A DNA stretch of 64,000 nt from positions 186,001-250,000 of the forward strand of contig CANLDL010000004.1 of NCBI GenBank assembly GCA_947489425.1, given 5' to 3'. Every line of letters begins with the position of its first letter. The stretch's first letter is position 1. The DNA is from an uncultured Pseudomonadales bacterium. GTDB taxonomy: Bacteria > Pseudomonadota > Gammaproteobacteria > Pseudomonadales > Cellvibrionaceae. Positions 9,430 through 19,299 of this stretch are shown piece after piece. The translations under genes and the position numbers were made by a program. The notes under the pieces were generated by a model. That model had not been told where the DNA came from. It made no database searches and saw nothing but the letters and a program-made list of their open reading frames with translations.

Positions 9430-11265
9430 TTATTTAGGTAATAATATTGATATTACCGTACCTACTCCAAGCTCTGACTGAACGTCAAAACTACCGTTGT
9501 GCTCTTGTATAATTTTAAAAGATACTGACATACCTAGTCCAGTTCCTTCTCCAATAGGCTTGGTTGTATAAAATGGGTCAAATAGGCGGTTTTTTGTTTC
9601 GTCTGACATGCCATCGCCATTATCTTTAAATATCACTTTAACAAAGTCGTTGTCAGTGAACTCTGTTGATATATCCAGTACCCCACCTTGAGACATCGCT
9701 TGGCATGCATTGGTAATAATGTTTAGAAACACTTGGTTAATTTTAGAGGGAGAACATAGAATATTATCGATTTCACCGAAGCTTTTATTAACTGTTACAC
9801 CAGATTTGACAACTATACTATTTGCAATTTTTAATGTGCTTTCTATGCCGTCATGCAGGTTGAAGCTTTCTTGTTGCTGCCTGTCTAGCCTTGAAAAATC
9901 CTTTAAGCTTCTAACTATTTCAGATATATCGCCAATACCATCTTTCGTGTCGCCAACCAATTCAATAATCTCATCTTGTTTTTCGTTATATTCCTCTGAG
10001 CGATATTTTTTAATAAGCACTTTTAATTGTTGTATCGCCTTATTTCCTGTTAAATTGGGTTCTTTATAAAACCATTCTATATTCTTAAACATGCTGTTTA
10101 TATCAATCATATGTTCTTTGAGCATGGATATATTGTTATTAATGTATCCTAAAGGTGTATTAATTTCGTGAGCAACACCAGCGATCATTTGTCCAAGAGA
10201 TGCCATTTTTTCATTCTGAACTAATTGATCTTGGGACTCTTTTAATTTATCGTAAAGTTCTTTGAACTTGTCTGCCCTGTTACTGATGATCCAGAATGTA
10301 ATGCTCGAAATCAGTGTCAGCAAAGCCCCAAATAATAAAATAAAAAAGTATTGTGCACTCCAGTTCCAATTTAGTTGCTCGAACTCTTGCCCTTTTACTA
10401 AAATACTTAGGCTATTGCCGCCAAAAGCAATATCATTTGTTCCATAGGAAATGAGTTCTTCTACTTCTTTATGATTGTTGAGTGAATGATTTGCTGGTGT
10501 GTTTTCTAACAATCGATCAACTATTTCGATCGTGTAGTCACTCAATTCTTTATCGTCTAAAATTTTCTTCATTCCCTCTTGAGGGTCCATTGACGCCACT
10601 AAGTAACCAGAAACATTGCCTTGTATAGCATCATCGTTTTCATACAATGCTTTGACCAGCCAGTAAAAAGATTTGCCTCTAAGGTTTACATGTATAGCGG
10701 TAGGTAGGGATGAGTCCCTAGCTGCATAGAGGTTGTTTATCCAATCCTGATTAGAAATTAAGTCCATACCAAAAGGAATCTCATCTCTTGAGAAGTTTTC
10801 GATGAGATCAATAGGAAACGACTGTTCTGATACTAAAGCCTCTTCATACTCTCCATCTTCTCTGTATTGAGACACCCTTTTAGGGTACCCGAGTGCATTA
10901 ATGCCACTTAAGTAATTATCTAAATCATTTGGAGTCACTAGTGGTGCATACATAAGCACTTGAAATGTATTGTTTTCATCTAAAAAATTAATAGCGAATT
11001 CAGAAAATCGAGCAATTGCACTGTTTCCTGCAGCCGAGAAATAATTGCCTAAATAATTAAAAGAGTTTATATCTGTAGAAAAGCTGGCAGATATATCTGA
11101 GATGATGGATATGGCCTGAATACGTTGTTCTGCATACTTATTTTTGTCATTTTGATAAGTAAAATACAGCGCATATACCGTTAATGATATTCCAATAAGC
11201 GCAATGAAGAGGGTACTTATATATCGATTAGATAATTTTGAAAATTTATTTATAGAGGCGCGCAT
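9430..11265 (-). CDS. CHASE-domain sensor histidine kinase
   Basis: This 611-residue kinase has TM1 at ~17-37, an extracellular CHASE-type domain at ~70-260 (motifs VLMYAPLV and FPIDLIENFSRDE), TM2 at ~305-327, a short coiled coil, HisKA with phospho-acceptor His366 (GVAHEINTPLG), and HATPase_c with the N box (NIITNACQAMSQGG), G1 (DNGDGMSD) and G2 (GEGTGLGMS). CHASE domains sense small ligands outside the membrane (cytokinin-like adenines or peptides in known cases); the ligand here is unknown. The phospho-acceptor sequence and long HisKA/HATPase spacing match kinases that carry no transfer domains. It is transcribed first in a three-gene leftward unit with the double-receiver protein and the PxxVY repeat protein. 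Confidence 0.9.
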   Translation of the reverse strand: MRASINKFSKLSNRYISTLFIALIGISLTVYALYFTYQNDKNKYAEQRIQAISIISDISASFSTDINSFNYLGNYFSAAGNSAIARFSEFAINFLDENNTFQVLMYAPLVTPNDLDNYLSGINALGYPKRVSQYREDGEYEEALVSEQSFPIDLIENFSRDEIPFGMDLISNQDWINNLYAARDSSLPTAIHVNLRGKSFYWLVKALYENDDAIQGNVSGYLVASMDPQEGMKKILDDKELSDYTIEIVDRLLENTPANHSLNNHKEVEELISYGTNDIAFGGNSLSILVKGQEFEQLNWNWSAQYFFILLFGALLTLISSITFWIISNRADKFKELYDKLKESQDQLVQNEKMASLGQMIAGVAHEINTPLGYINNNISMLKEHMIDINSMFKNIEWFYKEPNLTGNKAIQQLKVLIKKYRSEEYNEKQDEIIELVGDTKDGIGDISEIVRSLKDFSRLDRQQQESFNLHDGIESTLKIANSIVVKSGVTVNKSFGEIDNILCSPSKINQVFLNIITNACQAMSQGGVLDISTEFTDNDFVKVIFKDNGDGMSDETKNRLFDPFYTTKPIGEGTGLGMSVSFKIIQEHNGSFDVQSELGVGTVISILLPK

Positions 11266-11527
11266 TTTTAGATAATTAACTATTGTTATAATATTTACTA
11301 GAATATACAGGGAAAATGATAATATGTGAACTGCGTCACAGTAAGATTTTTCCTAGCAGCATTATATTAGTTATAAGGGCTGTTAAATAGATATGAAATA
11401 AGTTATGAAGGGGGATTTAGATTTTAAGGTCATACATAATTACTGCATTAGATGTTTTAGATCCCTTAAAAGTGAAATTTTCCATGGGCTAATCTTTAGT
11501 AATCGCGATACAAACTTAATAGAACTG

Positions 11528-12568
11528 TTACCCGCCTGTCGTATTCATAAACCGTAAAATCTCTGGCTCATCCGATAACTCAAAATAATGGCGTTCGGGC
11601 TTTATACCCATAGCAGCAATAATGGTTTGTTTTAATCGGTCGGTATCTTTGGGGTAGTTACGTACAACGGCTTTTAAGTCGACGGAATGTTCGTTACCCA
11701 AGCACAGTAGTAATTGACCCGTGGCCGTAAGCCTTACACGGTTGCAGGTAGAGCAAAAGTTATCACTGTGAGGCGAAATGAAGCCTACACGAGAGCTTGT
11801 AGCGGTATTGTTTTGGCTAACAGCCCAATACTTTGAAGGCCCCGCATTGCTGTTATCGGTCTCTAGTTTTGTCAGTTGATATTTTGCTTCAATAATTTTA
11901 CGCAGCTTGTCACTACTAATAAACTCTTCATCGCGGGCGTGTTCCGCTATTACACCTAGGGGCATTTCTTCGATAAAGCTAATATCGATTCCTTTAGTAA
12001 CGGCATAGTCAACAAGGTTTATCACTTCGTCTACATTGCGGTTTTTAAGCACTACGCTGTTGAGCTTTACTTTTAGCCCTGCATTAATGGCGCTATCGAT
12101 ACCTGCCAGCACATGGTCTAAATTGCCGGTGCGAGTCAGTTCTTTAAATAAGTCTTTATTGAGGCTATCGAGGCTGATATTAATGCGTTTAACACCGGAT
12201 TTAACAAGCTTACCAGCGTACTTAGGGAGCTGTGAGCCATTGGTGGTAAGGGTGAGTTCATCGAGCCCTTTTAGTTGGCCCAGGTTTTCAAATAATTGAT
12301 CGATATCGCGACGAACCAATGGCTCTCCGCCAGTAATGCGCACTTTATTAACACCTAGCTCGACAAAAGCACGGGTGATTTCATTGAGTTCTTCGAGGGT
12401 GAGTAGCTGCTCTCTAGGTACAAACTCCATTTCCTCTGCCATACAATAAACGCAGCGAAAGTCACAGCGATCAGTAACGGAGACACGAAGGTACTTTACG
12501 GTGCGATTAAATTGGTCTTGCAGCATATCATCAATCTTTAAAAACATCGGGAGCAGGGTGTGTTCCAT
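11528..12568 (-). CDS. moaA: GTP 3',8-cyclase (molybdenum cofactor biosynthesis)
   Basis: The radical-SAM enzyme converts GTP to 3',8-cyclo-GTP, the first step of molybdopterin synthesis. The N-terminal cluster motif CDFRCVYC (Cys35, 39, 42) binds the [4Fe-4S] that cleaves SAM. VRITGGEPLVRRD and TTNG are the SAM-binding segments. The C-terminal cluster motif is FCSTCNRVRLT...LLLCLG, and the protein ends in Gly-Gly as in other MoaA. Its usual length is ~330. The extra N-terminal residues suggest that Met15 (MLQDQFNRTVKYLRVS, start at 12526) may be the real start. It lies 63 bases after nasA on the same strand, so it should be co-expressed with the Mo-dependent nitrate reductase, a sensible supply arrangement. 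Confidence 0.95.
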   Translation of the reverse strand: MEHTLLPMFLKIDDMLQDQFNRTVKYLRVSVTDRCDFRCVYCMAEEMEFVPREQLLTLEELNEITRAFVELGVNKVRITGGEPLVRRDIDQLFENLGQLKGLDELTLTTNGSQLPKYAGKLVKSGVKRINISLDSLNKDLFKELTRTGNLDHVLAGIDSAINAGLKVKLNSVVLKNRNVDEVINLVDYAVTKGIDISFIEEMPLGVIAEHARDEEFISSDKLRKIIEAKYQLTKLETDNSNAGPSKYWAVSQNNTATSSRVGFISPHSDNFCSTCNRVRLTATGQLLLCLGNEHSVDLKAVVRNYPKDTDRLKQTIIAAMGIKPERHYFELSDEPEILRFMNTTGG

Positions 12569-12631
12569 AATAATTATGGGACAAGCAACAAGCCAGATGG
12601 TTGCCTAATAAGCTGCGTAGTTTACTCCTGA

Positions 12632-15535
12632 TTAGATAGCTTCATCAATTACTGATGGGGTAATCTTTGCGATTATTTGTTTTATTTCTGGCACGCAGGA
12701 GCCGCAACCAGTACCCGCATTGGTACATGTCCTTACATTTTCTAGTGTCTCTTCAGCGTTAAAGACATGATTGTTACTCTTTTGTACTTGTAGAGACTCT
12801 CGAATACTCTGTTTTATCGTGAGCTCTCCCACTTGCTTACAGGCGCAGATTTGTTTGCCTTCGAGCAAGCTAGCACAGGCTTTACCGCTAAGTAGCGAAC
12901 GCTGGATATCTGTGTCGAGTTCTTTTGCAAGTAATGTATCGAGCCAAGCATAATCACTATGTTTGATCTGTGGAGCAACGACAAAGGCTGATAGCAGCTG
13001 TTTGTCGACTATTTTAGCACTACGGTAGCTACTGGATTCTTTATGATTAAATTCAATTTGTATCCCCATAATTGCTAAGGCATTTTGTTTTAATTGGCTA
13101 GCAATTTCGTGGCTATCCTTTGTGCTTGCAAGAGTATAGTGAAAGCCGTTATCGACGGTACGTTTAACCCAGTAGCCAAAATATTCGTCGAGTAAGTTTT
13201 CATTGAGTGGGTCTTTCGAGATAACCAGTGCATTACTTTGAGCTTGCCAAACTTCTATTTTTACCGGGGTGTGTTTCAGTTCGGGTTGCCCTGAGACTGG
13301 GTCAACATCGGGGCTTACCAAGTTACATACATGCCCATCTGATGCATTAGTTTTACTCCAATGAATCGGCATAAAACAATTACCAGGGGTGACATTTTTA
13401 GTGACTGAAATACGTGCTTTTGTTTCTCCCCACTGGTTACTAATAGCCGCGATACTTTGGTCTTTTAGTTTTAAAAGTTCAGCATCAACAGGATGTATGT
13501 GAACAAATGGCTCGGTAATATGCGCACCCAATTTAGCGACAATACCTGTACGCGTCATAGTGTGCCATTGATCACGAATACGTCCGCTGTTGAGTATCAG
13601 TGGGTACGCCTGTGTGGTTTGGTGTGTAGGATTTTTATGCGTTACGGCAATCATATTGGCTTTTTTATTTTGGGTATAAAAGTTGCCGGCAGAAAAAAAG
13701 CGTTTTGATGATTGCGTATCACTGCCATTTGTTAATGGCCATTGCTGAGGTGTTAATTTATCGTATTCTTCATTGGTGATAGTCGCCAGTGCGCTGATAT
13801 CAAAATCACGCCTGTTGTTATTTGCATCCGTATTATTCATTCCTGAGAGTGTTGCATGCTCACGAAATATATCAGCGCTATTTGCAAATTCAAAGCCAGC
13901 AAAACCCATGCGCTGGGCAACATGAGACATAATCCACCAGTCGGGTCTAGCTTGGTTTTCTGTTAGGGAGGCATTTAATGTATCGCTAGCGATAATATTA
14001 TCTAAGGTGTTGCTTGCAAATACAGAGCGTTGACGGGAGATTCGGCGCTCGGAGTTGGTCACTGTGCCTGATTTTTCAGCCCAACCCATTGCCGGTAGTA
14101 AGACATCAGCATAGGCGGTGGTGTCAGTTTTAGTAATACAGTCGGAGACAATAACTAAAGGGCATTTCTTTAATGCCGCCTTTATTTTATTGCTGTTTGG
14201 CATACTCACAACGGGGTTTGTTGCCATAATCCAGATAGCTTTTATCTTGCCACTATAGACAGCATCAAATAGATCAACCGCTTTTAAGCCTGGTTTTTTT
14301 GCCAGGTTTTTAGTTTGCCAAAAATCACTAACGGTTTGCCAGCCGGCATTGCTCTCGGGCTTACCTTTGATGGGGAAGTCCATATGAGCGGCTAACATAT
14401 TAGCTAACCCACCGACTTCACGGCCGCCCATTGCATTGGGCTGACCCGTAATCGAAAACGGCCCCGAGCCTTCGCGGCCAATACGCCCCGTTGCTAAGTG
14501 GCAATTAATAATGCTGTTAACTTTATCAGTACCACTGCTCGACTGGTTAACGCCCTGAGAAAATACGCTGAGTGTTTTATCAGTTGTTGCAAACCACTCA
14601 TAAAAATTCTCTATTTGATTGATGCTTAAACCCGTTGCATTGGCAATCGTTAAAAAATTAAAACGATCATTGTATTCGGTATTGGTATCGGTTTGTGCGC
14701 AAGCGAGGGTAGCGGCAAAATTGTTTACATAGCTATTGATGTAGCGTTCATCTAAATAGTTAAAATTAGAAAGATAAGATAGTAAGCCGCTAAATAAGCT
14801 TACATCGCTCCCAGCTTTTATTGCTAAATGTAAATCGGCAATATCGCAGGTGTCAGTTTTACGTGGATCAATAACAACAACTCTGAGCTCGGGGTTGTTT
14901 TCCTTAGCGCTTTTTAAACGCTGATATAACACAGGATGGCACCAGGCGAGATTAGAGCCAATCAATACTACTAGCTCTGCCTTTTCAAAATCTTCGTAAC
15001 AATTAGGTACAGTATCTGAGCCAAATGCGCGTTTATGCCCAGCCACACTCGATGACATACATAGTCGTGAATTGGTATCGATATTAGCTGTACCAATAAA
15101 TCCTTTGATTAGTTTATTGGCAACATAATAATCTTCGGTGAGTAATTGGCCTGATACATAAAAGGCAACACTATCGGGGCCATACTTTTTTATCGTTTGC
15201 GAAAATTTATCAGCAACATGATCGAGTGCATTATCCCAAGTGGTGGGTTCATTGTTAATACTTGGTGTTAGTAATTTATTGTTTGTGGTGATGGTTTCTG
15301 CAAGTGCTAAACCTTTTGAGCAAAGTTTGCCAAAATTAGCAGGGTGCGAGTTATCGCCACGAATAATAAATTTTGGCTCTGCCTGGTTTTGCTTGTCTAC
15401 CTGCTTTACTTCTACACCACAGCCTACACCACAGTAAGGGCATGTAGTTTTAATCCATTCTTCTGTGTGAGCGATATTTTTTATATTACTCTCTACAGTG
15501 CTTTGCCGATTACTTGAAATAATATCGCCCGCCAA
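12632..15535 (-). CDS. nasA: assimilatory nitrate reductase, catalytic subunit
   Basis: This 967-residue molybdoenzyme reduces nitrate to nitrite in the cytoplasm. The N-terminal [4Fe-4S] motif is CPYCGVGCGVEVK followed by GKLCSKG. Molybdopterin-binding parts include SNLAWCHPV, DPRKTDTCDIADLHL, SGPFSITGQPNAMGGREVGG and, near the C-terminus, NSGRIRDQWHTMTRTG. After the catalytic fold comes a BFD-like [2Fe-2S] domain at ~890-960 (CACKQVGE and GTGCGSCVPEI), as in ferredoxin/flavoprotein-fed NasA of proteobacteria. There is no signal peptide and no periplasmic Nap features. The gene is divergent from nirB, with shared regulatory sequence between, and is followed by moaA. Confidence 0.96.
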   Translation of the reverse strand: MAGDIISSNRQSTVESNIKNIAHTEEWIKTTCPYCGVGCGVEVKQVDKQNQAEPKFIIRGDNSHPANFGKLCSKGLALAETITTNNKLLTPSINNEPTTWDNALDHVADKFSQTIKKYGPDSVAFYVSGQLLTEDYYVANKLIKGFIGTANIDTNSRLCMSSSVAGHKRAFGSDTVPNCYEDFEKAELVVLIGSNLAWCHPVLYQRLKSAKENNPELRVVVIDPRKTDTCDIADLHLAIKAGSDVSLFSGLLSYLSNFNYLDERYINSYVNNFAATLACAQTDTNTEYNDRFNFLTIANATGLSINQIENFYEWFATTDKTLSVFSQGVNQSSSGTDKVNSIINCHLATGRIGREGSGPFSITGQPNAMGGREVGGLANMLAAHMDFPIKGKPESNAGWQTVSDFWQTKNLAKKPGLKAVDLFDAVYSGKIKAIWIMATNPVVSMPNSNKIKAALKKCPLVIVSDCITKTDTTAYADVLLPAMGWAEKSGTVTNSERRISRQRSVFASNTLDNIIASDTLNASLTENQARPDWWIMSHVAQRMGFAGFEFANSADIFREHATLSGMNNTDANNNRRDFDISALATITNEEYDKLTPQQWPLTNGSDTQSSKRFFSAGNFYTQNKKANMIAVTHKNPTHQTTQAYPLILNSGRIRDQWHTMTRTGIVAKLGAHITEPFVHIHPVDAELLKLKDQSIAAISNQWGETKARISVTKNVTPGNCFMPIHWSKTNASDGHVCNLVSPDVDPVSGQPELKHTPVKIEVWQAQSNALVISKDPLNENLLDEYFGYWVKRTVDNGFHYTLASTKDSHEIASQLKQNALAIMGIQIEFNHKESSSYRSAKIVDKQLLSAFVVAPQIKHSDYAWLDTLLAKELDTDIQRSLLSGKACASLLEGKQICACKQVGELTIKQSIRESLQVQKSNNHVFNAEETLENVRTCTNAGTGCGSCVPEIKQIIAKITPSVIDEAI

Positions 15536-15633
15536 TGTTGTTCACCTAATACTGATTACATGCGATCTGTGAATTAAATATGTACCTAATAAAAAGGAAT
15601 AATTCAGAAGACCAAATCTTATGGCTAAGCATT

Positions 15634-15650
15634 AGCAAGTTTTAAACCAA
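15634..15650 (-). promoter_or_regulatory. candidate sigma54 promoter for nasA
   Basis: Read on the minus strand this is TTGGTTT-AAAAC-TTGCT. GG and GC are exactly 10 bases apart and the TTGCT half is ideal, but CAC of the -24 element is replaced by TTT. It would start transcription ~90 bases before nasA. The match is partial; the presence of three better copies in front of functionally linked genes raises its credibility. Confidence 0.45.
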
Positions 15651-15806
15651 TTACAGCAAGCTGCCTTATTTTTTTAAAAATACTAAAAAATACAGCTTAT
15701 CAATCAGATAAACCTCTTTAGTTGTTGTTAGTGCTTCATTATAAACTTTTGTTTTATTAACTGACCTTGGGTTTGCGCTTCAACTTGGGTCTTTTATTTT
15801 GTTTTT

Positions 15807-15823
15807 TGCGTTATTTTGGTGCG
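15807..15823 (+). promoter_or_regulatory. NtrC-type binding site
   Basis: TGCGTT-ATTTT-GGTGCG keeps the TGC...GGTGC frame and spacing of the NtrC dyad (TGCACC-N5-GGTGCA). It is ~95 bases upstream of the nirB sigma54 element, a normal enhancer distance, and ~165 bases from the nasA element. Confidence 0.55.
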
Positions 15824-15906
15824 TATTTTTAGGAAAAAGGGAGTTTTTTGAGTAGGTAAACTCTATTTGTCGAGGTTTTGCCCCATTTTTTTACAAAATA
15901 CGATTG

Positions 15907-15922
15907 TGGCATTGTAATTGCT
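15907..15922 (+). promoter_or_regulatory. sigma54 promoter of nirBD
   Basis: TGGCAT-TGTAA-TTGCT matches the -24/-12 consensus (TGGCAC-N5-TTGCW) at all but one position, with GG-N10-GC spacing. The expected transcription start is near 15933, 30 bases before the nirB ATG. Confidence 0.75.
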
Positions 15923-15962
15923 CTAGCTGTTTAAAATTTGTGAGAAAAGCTAAGGGTAGTTT

Positions 15963-18488
15963 ATGAGTAAGCAGCGTATAGTCGTCGTCGGTAATGGTAT
16001 GGTTGGCCATCACTATGTAGAAACACTAGCGGCTACAGATTTGGACGTAGAGATTACAGTATTGGGTGGCGAGACTAGGCCTGCCTATGATCGAGTTCAT
16101 CTTTCTGAGGTTTTTGATGGTAAGAAACCAGAAGAACTATCCATGACAACTCGCGAGCATTACAAAAGCTTAGGCATTACTGCACACTTTGGTGACCCAG
16201 TAACCGCGATTAATCGCGATAGCAAAACCGTAACTACCGAGTTAGGTCGTACTTTTGTTTATGACAAACTAATTATGGCGACAGGTTCCTATGCCTTTGT
16301 ACCACCAATCCCCGGTAAAGATGCCAAGCATTGCTTAACCTACCGCACTATTGATGATTTGGGTGAAATTAAAGCGTCGGCTAAAGGCGTTAAAAAAGGT
16401 GTCGTTGTTGGTGGTGGTTTACTCGGGCTTGAGTGTGCCAATGCGCTTCAAAACTTAGGTTTAGAGTCTCATGTTGTAGAGTTTGCGCCTGCGCTAATGG
16501 GTGTACAGTTAGACGAAGGTGGCAGTAAGATGCTGCGTCGTAAAATCGAAGGCCTAGGTGTACATATTCATACAGGCAAAGCGACTAGCGAAATTGTAGA
16601 GGGCGATGAACATCGTCTGCGCATGAATTTTGCCGATGGTGAGCACCTAGAGACGGATCTAATCGTATTCTCAGCAGGTATTCGTCCCTACGATCAGCTT
16701 GCACGTGATGCAGGTTTAGAGGTAGGTGAACGTGGCGGTATTGTTATCGATTACCACTGCCGTACAACAGATTCAGATATTTATGCCGTGGGCGAATGTG
16801 CCACTCTTGGTAACTTCATCTATGGCTTAGTAGCGCCGGGTTATCGTATGGCAGAGGCTGCTGTATCACAACTTACCGAAGAGAAGGTCTCTTTCGCGGG
16901 TGCCGATATGAGTACCAAGCTTAAGCTGCTGGGGGTTGAGGTTGGTAGTGTTGGTGATGCCCATGGCCGCACAGAGGGAGCTCAGTGCTACTCCTATTGT
17001 GATGAAAATGCCGAAGTGTATAAAAGTATTGTTGTCTCGAAGGACAACACCAAGTTATTAGGTGCGGTTCTCGTTGGTGACACCAGTGAATACGATACGC
17101 TATTACAATATATGCTCAACGAGATCGATTTGCCAGAGTCGCCAGAGGCATTTATTCTGCCTTCTGTCGAAGGCGCAGCGCCTGCACTAGGTGCTGACGC
17201 ATTACCCGATAGCGCTATGGTGTGCTCTTGTTATGCGGTGACCAAAGGCGATTTGTGTAATGCCGTGCAAGAAGGCGCACATACTATGGGTGCCATCAAA
17301 GAGGTGACCAGTGCATCGACGGGTTGTGGTGGTTGTGCCGCGCTTGCTAAGCAAGTTATGGATAGCGAGTTACTTAAACTAGGTGTTGAAGTCAATAACG
17401 ATATTTGTGAGCACTTTGCCCATACGCGCCAAGAGCTAGTCGACATTGTGCGTTCTACCAAAATTAAAACCTTTGACGAGATGCTAGAAAAACACGGTAA
17501 AGGCCATGGTTGTGAAATCTGTAAGCCAACCATTGGTTCTATTTTGGCCTCCTACTGGAACGAATATGTGCTAAAAGAAGAGCATATAGCGCTACAGGAT
17601 ACCAACGATATATTCCTGGGTAATATGCAAAAAGATGGCACGTATTCTGTTGTGCCACGTGTACAAGGTGGTGAAATTACACCAGAAAAGCTAATTGTAC
17701 TCGGTGAAGTGGCTAAAGAATTTGACCTGTATACTAAAATTACGGGTGGCCAGCGCATCGATTTATTTGGTGCTCAATTACACGAGTTACCTACCATCTG
17801 GCAAAAACTCATTGATGCCGGCTTTGAAACGGGCCATGCCTACGGTAAGTCCTTACGTACAGCTAAGTCTTGCGTGGGTAGCACTTGGTGCCGCTACGGT
17901 GTTGATGACAGTGTTGGTCTCGCGATCAATTTAGAAAACCGTTATAAAGGTTTACGCACACCGCATAAATTTAAATTGGGCGTGTCAGGTTGTACGCGTG
18001 AATGTGCCGAGGCCCAAAGTAAAGATATAGGTGTCATTGCTACAGAAACTGGTTGGAATTTATACGTTTGTGGTAATGGTGGTATGCGCCCACGTCATGC
18101 TGACTTATTTGCATCAGACCTCGATGAAAAAACGTTAGTTAAGTATATCGATCGCTTCTTGATGTTTTACATTCGTACTGCAGATCGTCTACAGCGTACC
18201 TCAGTGTGGCTAGAGAACTTAGAGGGGGGCCTGGATTATCTAAAAGCCGTTGTCATCGACGACTCGTTAAATATCGGTAGTGAGCTAGAAGGCGAAATGG
18301 CTATCAATATCGAAAATTATCAGTGTGAATGGAAAACAACAATTGATAATGATGAGCGACTCAAGCGATTTAATCATTTTATTAACTCTCCAGAGACTGA
18401 TAACAGCCTGCGTTATGTAAAAGAACGCGGACAGCGACGCCCTGCTCGTGAAGATGAGTCTGAGGATGTGATTCGCTTGGTGAGTTAA
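15963..18488 (+). CDS. nirB: assimilatory nitrite reductase (NAD(P)H), large subunit
   Basis: This 841-residue enzyme reduces nitrite to ammonium. The order is an FAD/NAD(P)H domain at 1-~400 (VVVGNGMVGHHYVE, GVVVGGGLLGLECA, DIYAVGECA); a BFD-like [2Fe-2S] domain at ~415-480 (CSCYAVTKGDLCN and STGCGGCAALAKQV); and a sulfite/nitrite-reductase half-domain pair at ~550-800. The siroheme/[4Fe-4S] cysteines are in SCVGSTWCRYG and SGCTRECAEAQSKDIG. Length and layout are standard for NirB. It sits under the best sigma54 element of the window and is followed 123 bases later by nirD. Confidence 0.97.
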   Translation: MSKQRIVVVGNGMVGHHYVETLAATDLDVEITVLGGETRPAYDRVHLSEVFDGKKPEELSMTTREHYKSLGITAHFGDPVTAINRDSKTVTTELGRTFVYDKLIMATGSYAFVPPIPGKDAKHCLTYRTIDDLGEIKASAKGVKKGVVVGGGLLGLECANALQNLGLESHVVEFAPALMGVQLDEGGSKMLRRKIEGLGVHIHTGKATSEIVEGDEHRLRMNFADGEHLETDLIVFSAGIRPYDQLARDAGLEVGERGGIVIDYHCRTTDSDIYAVGECATLGNFIYGLVAPGYRMAEAAVSQLTEEKVSFAGADMSTKLKLLGVEVGSVGDAHGRTEGAQCYSYCDENAEVYKSIVVSKDNTKLLGAVLVGDTSEYDTLLQYMLNEIDLPESPEAFILPSVEGAAPALGADALPDSAMVCSCYAVTKGDLCNAVQEGAHTMGAIKEVTSASTGCGGCAALAKQVMDSELLKLGVEVNNDICEHFAHTRQELVDIVRSTKIKTFDEMLEKHGKGHGCEICKPTIGSILASYWNEYVLKEEHIALQDTNDIFLGNMQKDGTYSVVPRVQGGEITPEKLIVLGEVAKEFDLYTKITGGQRIDLFGAQLHELPTIWQKLIDAGFETGHAYGKSLRTAKSCVGSTWCRYGVDDSVGLAINLENRYKGLRTPHKFKLGVSGCTRECAEAQSKDIGVIATETGWNLYVCGNGGMRPRHADLFASDLDEKTLVKYIDRFLMFYIRTADRLQRTSVWLENLEGGLDYLKAVVIDDSLNIGSELEGEMAINIENYQCEWKTTIDNDERLKRFNHFINSPETDNSLRYVKERGQRRPAREDESEDVIRLVS

Positions 18489-18611
18489 TGGTTGGTGGTT
18501 TAATAACAACGCCTTAAATGTAGCAATGAATATCAGTTTATTTTACGCCGCCTCTTTATAAAAAGAGTGCTTGTGAAATAGAGAGTAAAAATAACAGTAG
18601 GTAAAGATTTT

Positions 18612-18962
18612 ATGATCGAAGATGTAATAGTTGATGATTGGGTAAAGGTTTGCGAGACGAGTGATTTAATTCCTGGTACAGGTGTGGCTGTCGCTTTAGG
18701 AAAGGAGCAGGTTGCAGTATTCAAACTACGTAAAGACGAAGCAGTCTATGCAATCTCAAATTACGATCCTATTGGTAAGGCTAATGTATTATCTAGAGGT
18801 ATTACTGGTTCTGTTGGCGACAAAATTGTTGTTTCTTCCCCGCTTTATAAGCAACATTTTGACCTGAAAACAGGCGAATGCTTAGAAGATGAAGATGCCA
18901 GTGTTAAAACCTATGCTGTACGCGTACATGAAGGTGGTATTCAGTTGCAATATAATAGTTAA
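18612..18962 (+). CDS. nirD: nitrite reductase small subunit
   Basis: This 116-residue Rieske-fold protein is the partner of NirB. As in other NirD, the fold is kept (DLIPGTGVAVALGKEQVAVF, AIxNYDPIGKANVLSRGI, SPLYKQHFDLKTGECLEDE, VRVHEGGIQL) while the cysteines that would bind a Rieske cluster are absent. The start ATG at 18612 gives the normal length. A terminator follows 30 bases after the stop. Confidence 0.93.
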   Translation: MIEDVIVDDWVKVCETSDLIPGTGVAVALGKEQVAVFKLRKDEAVYAISNYDPIGKANVLSRGITGSVGDKIVVSSPLYKQHFDLKTGECLEDEDASVKTYAVRVHEGGIQLQYNS

Positions 18963-18989
18963 ATAGCGACTAGTATTAATTAAATATAT

Positions 18990-19018
18990 AAAAAAGGGCG
19001 ATTACTCGCCCTTTTTTA
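18990..19018 (+). terminator. rho-independent terminator after nirBD
   Basis: AAAAAAGGGCG, loop ATTACT, then CGCCCTTTTTT forms a G/C-based stem extended by A-T pairs and followed by further T residues. It separates nirBD from narK, which has its own promoter. Confidence 0.9.
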
Positions 19019-19158
19019 TTGGCCTTTTTATATTCATATCTTGTTCTGTAATTCTGTTTACTCTTTGGTTTCTAGTTCTGCCCCAAAAAAATGCATCCGT
19101 ATAAATCCTTTTAATTTTTATATTTTTCTGCATCATTTTGCAGCGTTAAAAAATTTAC

Positions 19159-19173
19159 GCACATCTATGGTGC
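19159..19173 (+). promoter_or_regulatory. NtrC-type binding site upstream of narK
   Basis: GCAC-N7-GTGC (core GCACATCTATGGTGC) has the spacing of the NtrC dyad. It is ~75 bases upstream of the narK sigma54 element. Two GGTGC half-sites follow at 19204-19208 and 19223-19228. Confidence 0.6.
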
Positions 19174-19236
19174 TTTTTTGTGAGTAATCACTGCCCTTTT
19201 TTGGGTGCTATCGTTTAAAAACGGTGCATTAATAGT

Positions 19237-19252
19237 TGGTATAGCTTTTGCT
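19237..19252 (+). promoter_or_regulatory. sigma54 promoter of narK
   Basis: TGGTAT-AGCTT-TTGCT has exact GG-N10-GC spacing and an ideal -12 half; the -24 half differs at one to two positions. Transcription would start near 19263, ~37 bases before the gene. Confidence 0.68.
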
Positions 19253-19299
19253 AAGTTTGAGCAGATGAATGTTTTTAAAGATTTTAATTTTGAGAGTGA

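Larger units (their letters stand above)
15536..15962. promoter_or_regulatory. divergent nasA/nirB control region
   Basis: This 427-base non-coding stretch lies between nasA (leftward) and nirB (rightward). It holds a strong sigma54-type element facing nirB (15907-15922), a weaker one facing nasA (15634-15650) and an NtrC-type dyad at 15807-15823 placed between them, which could serve both as a shared enhancer. The rest is T-rich without further recognisable sites. Confidence 0.7.
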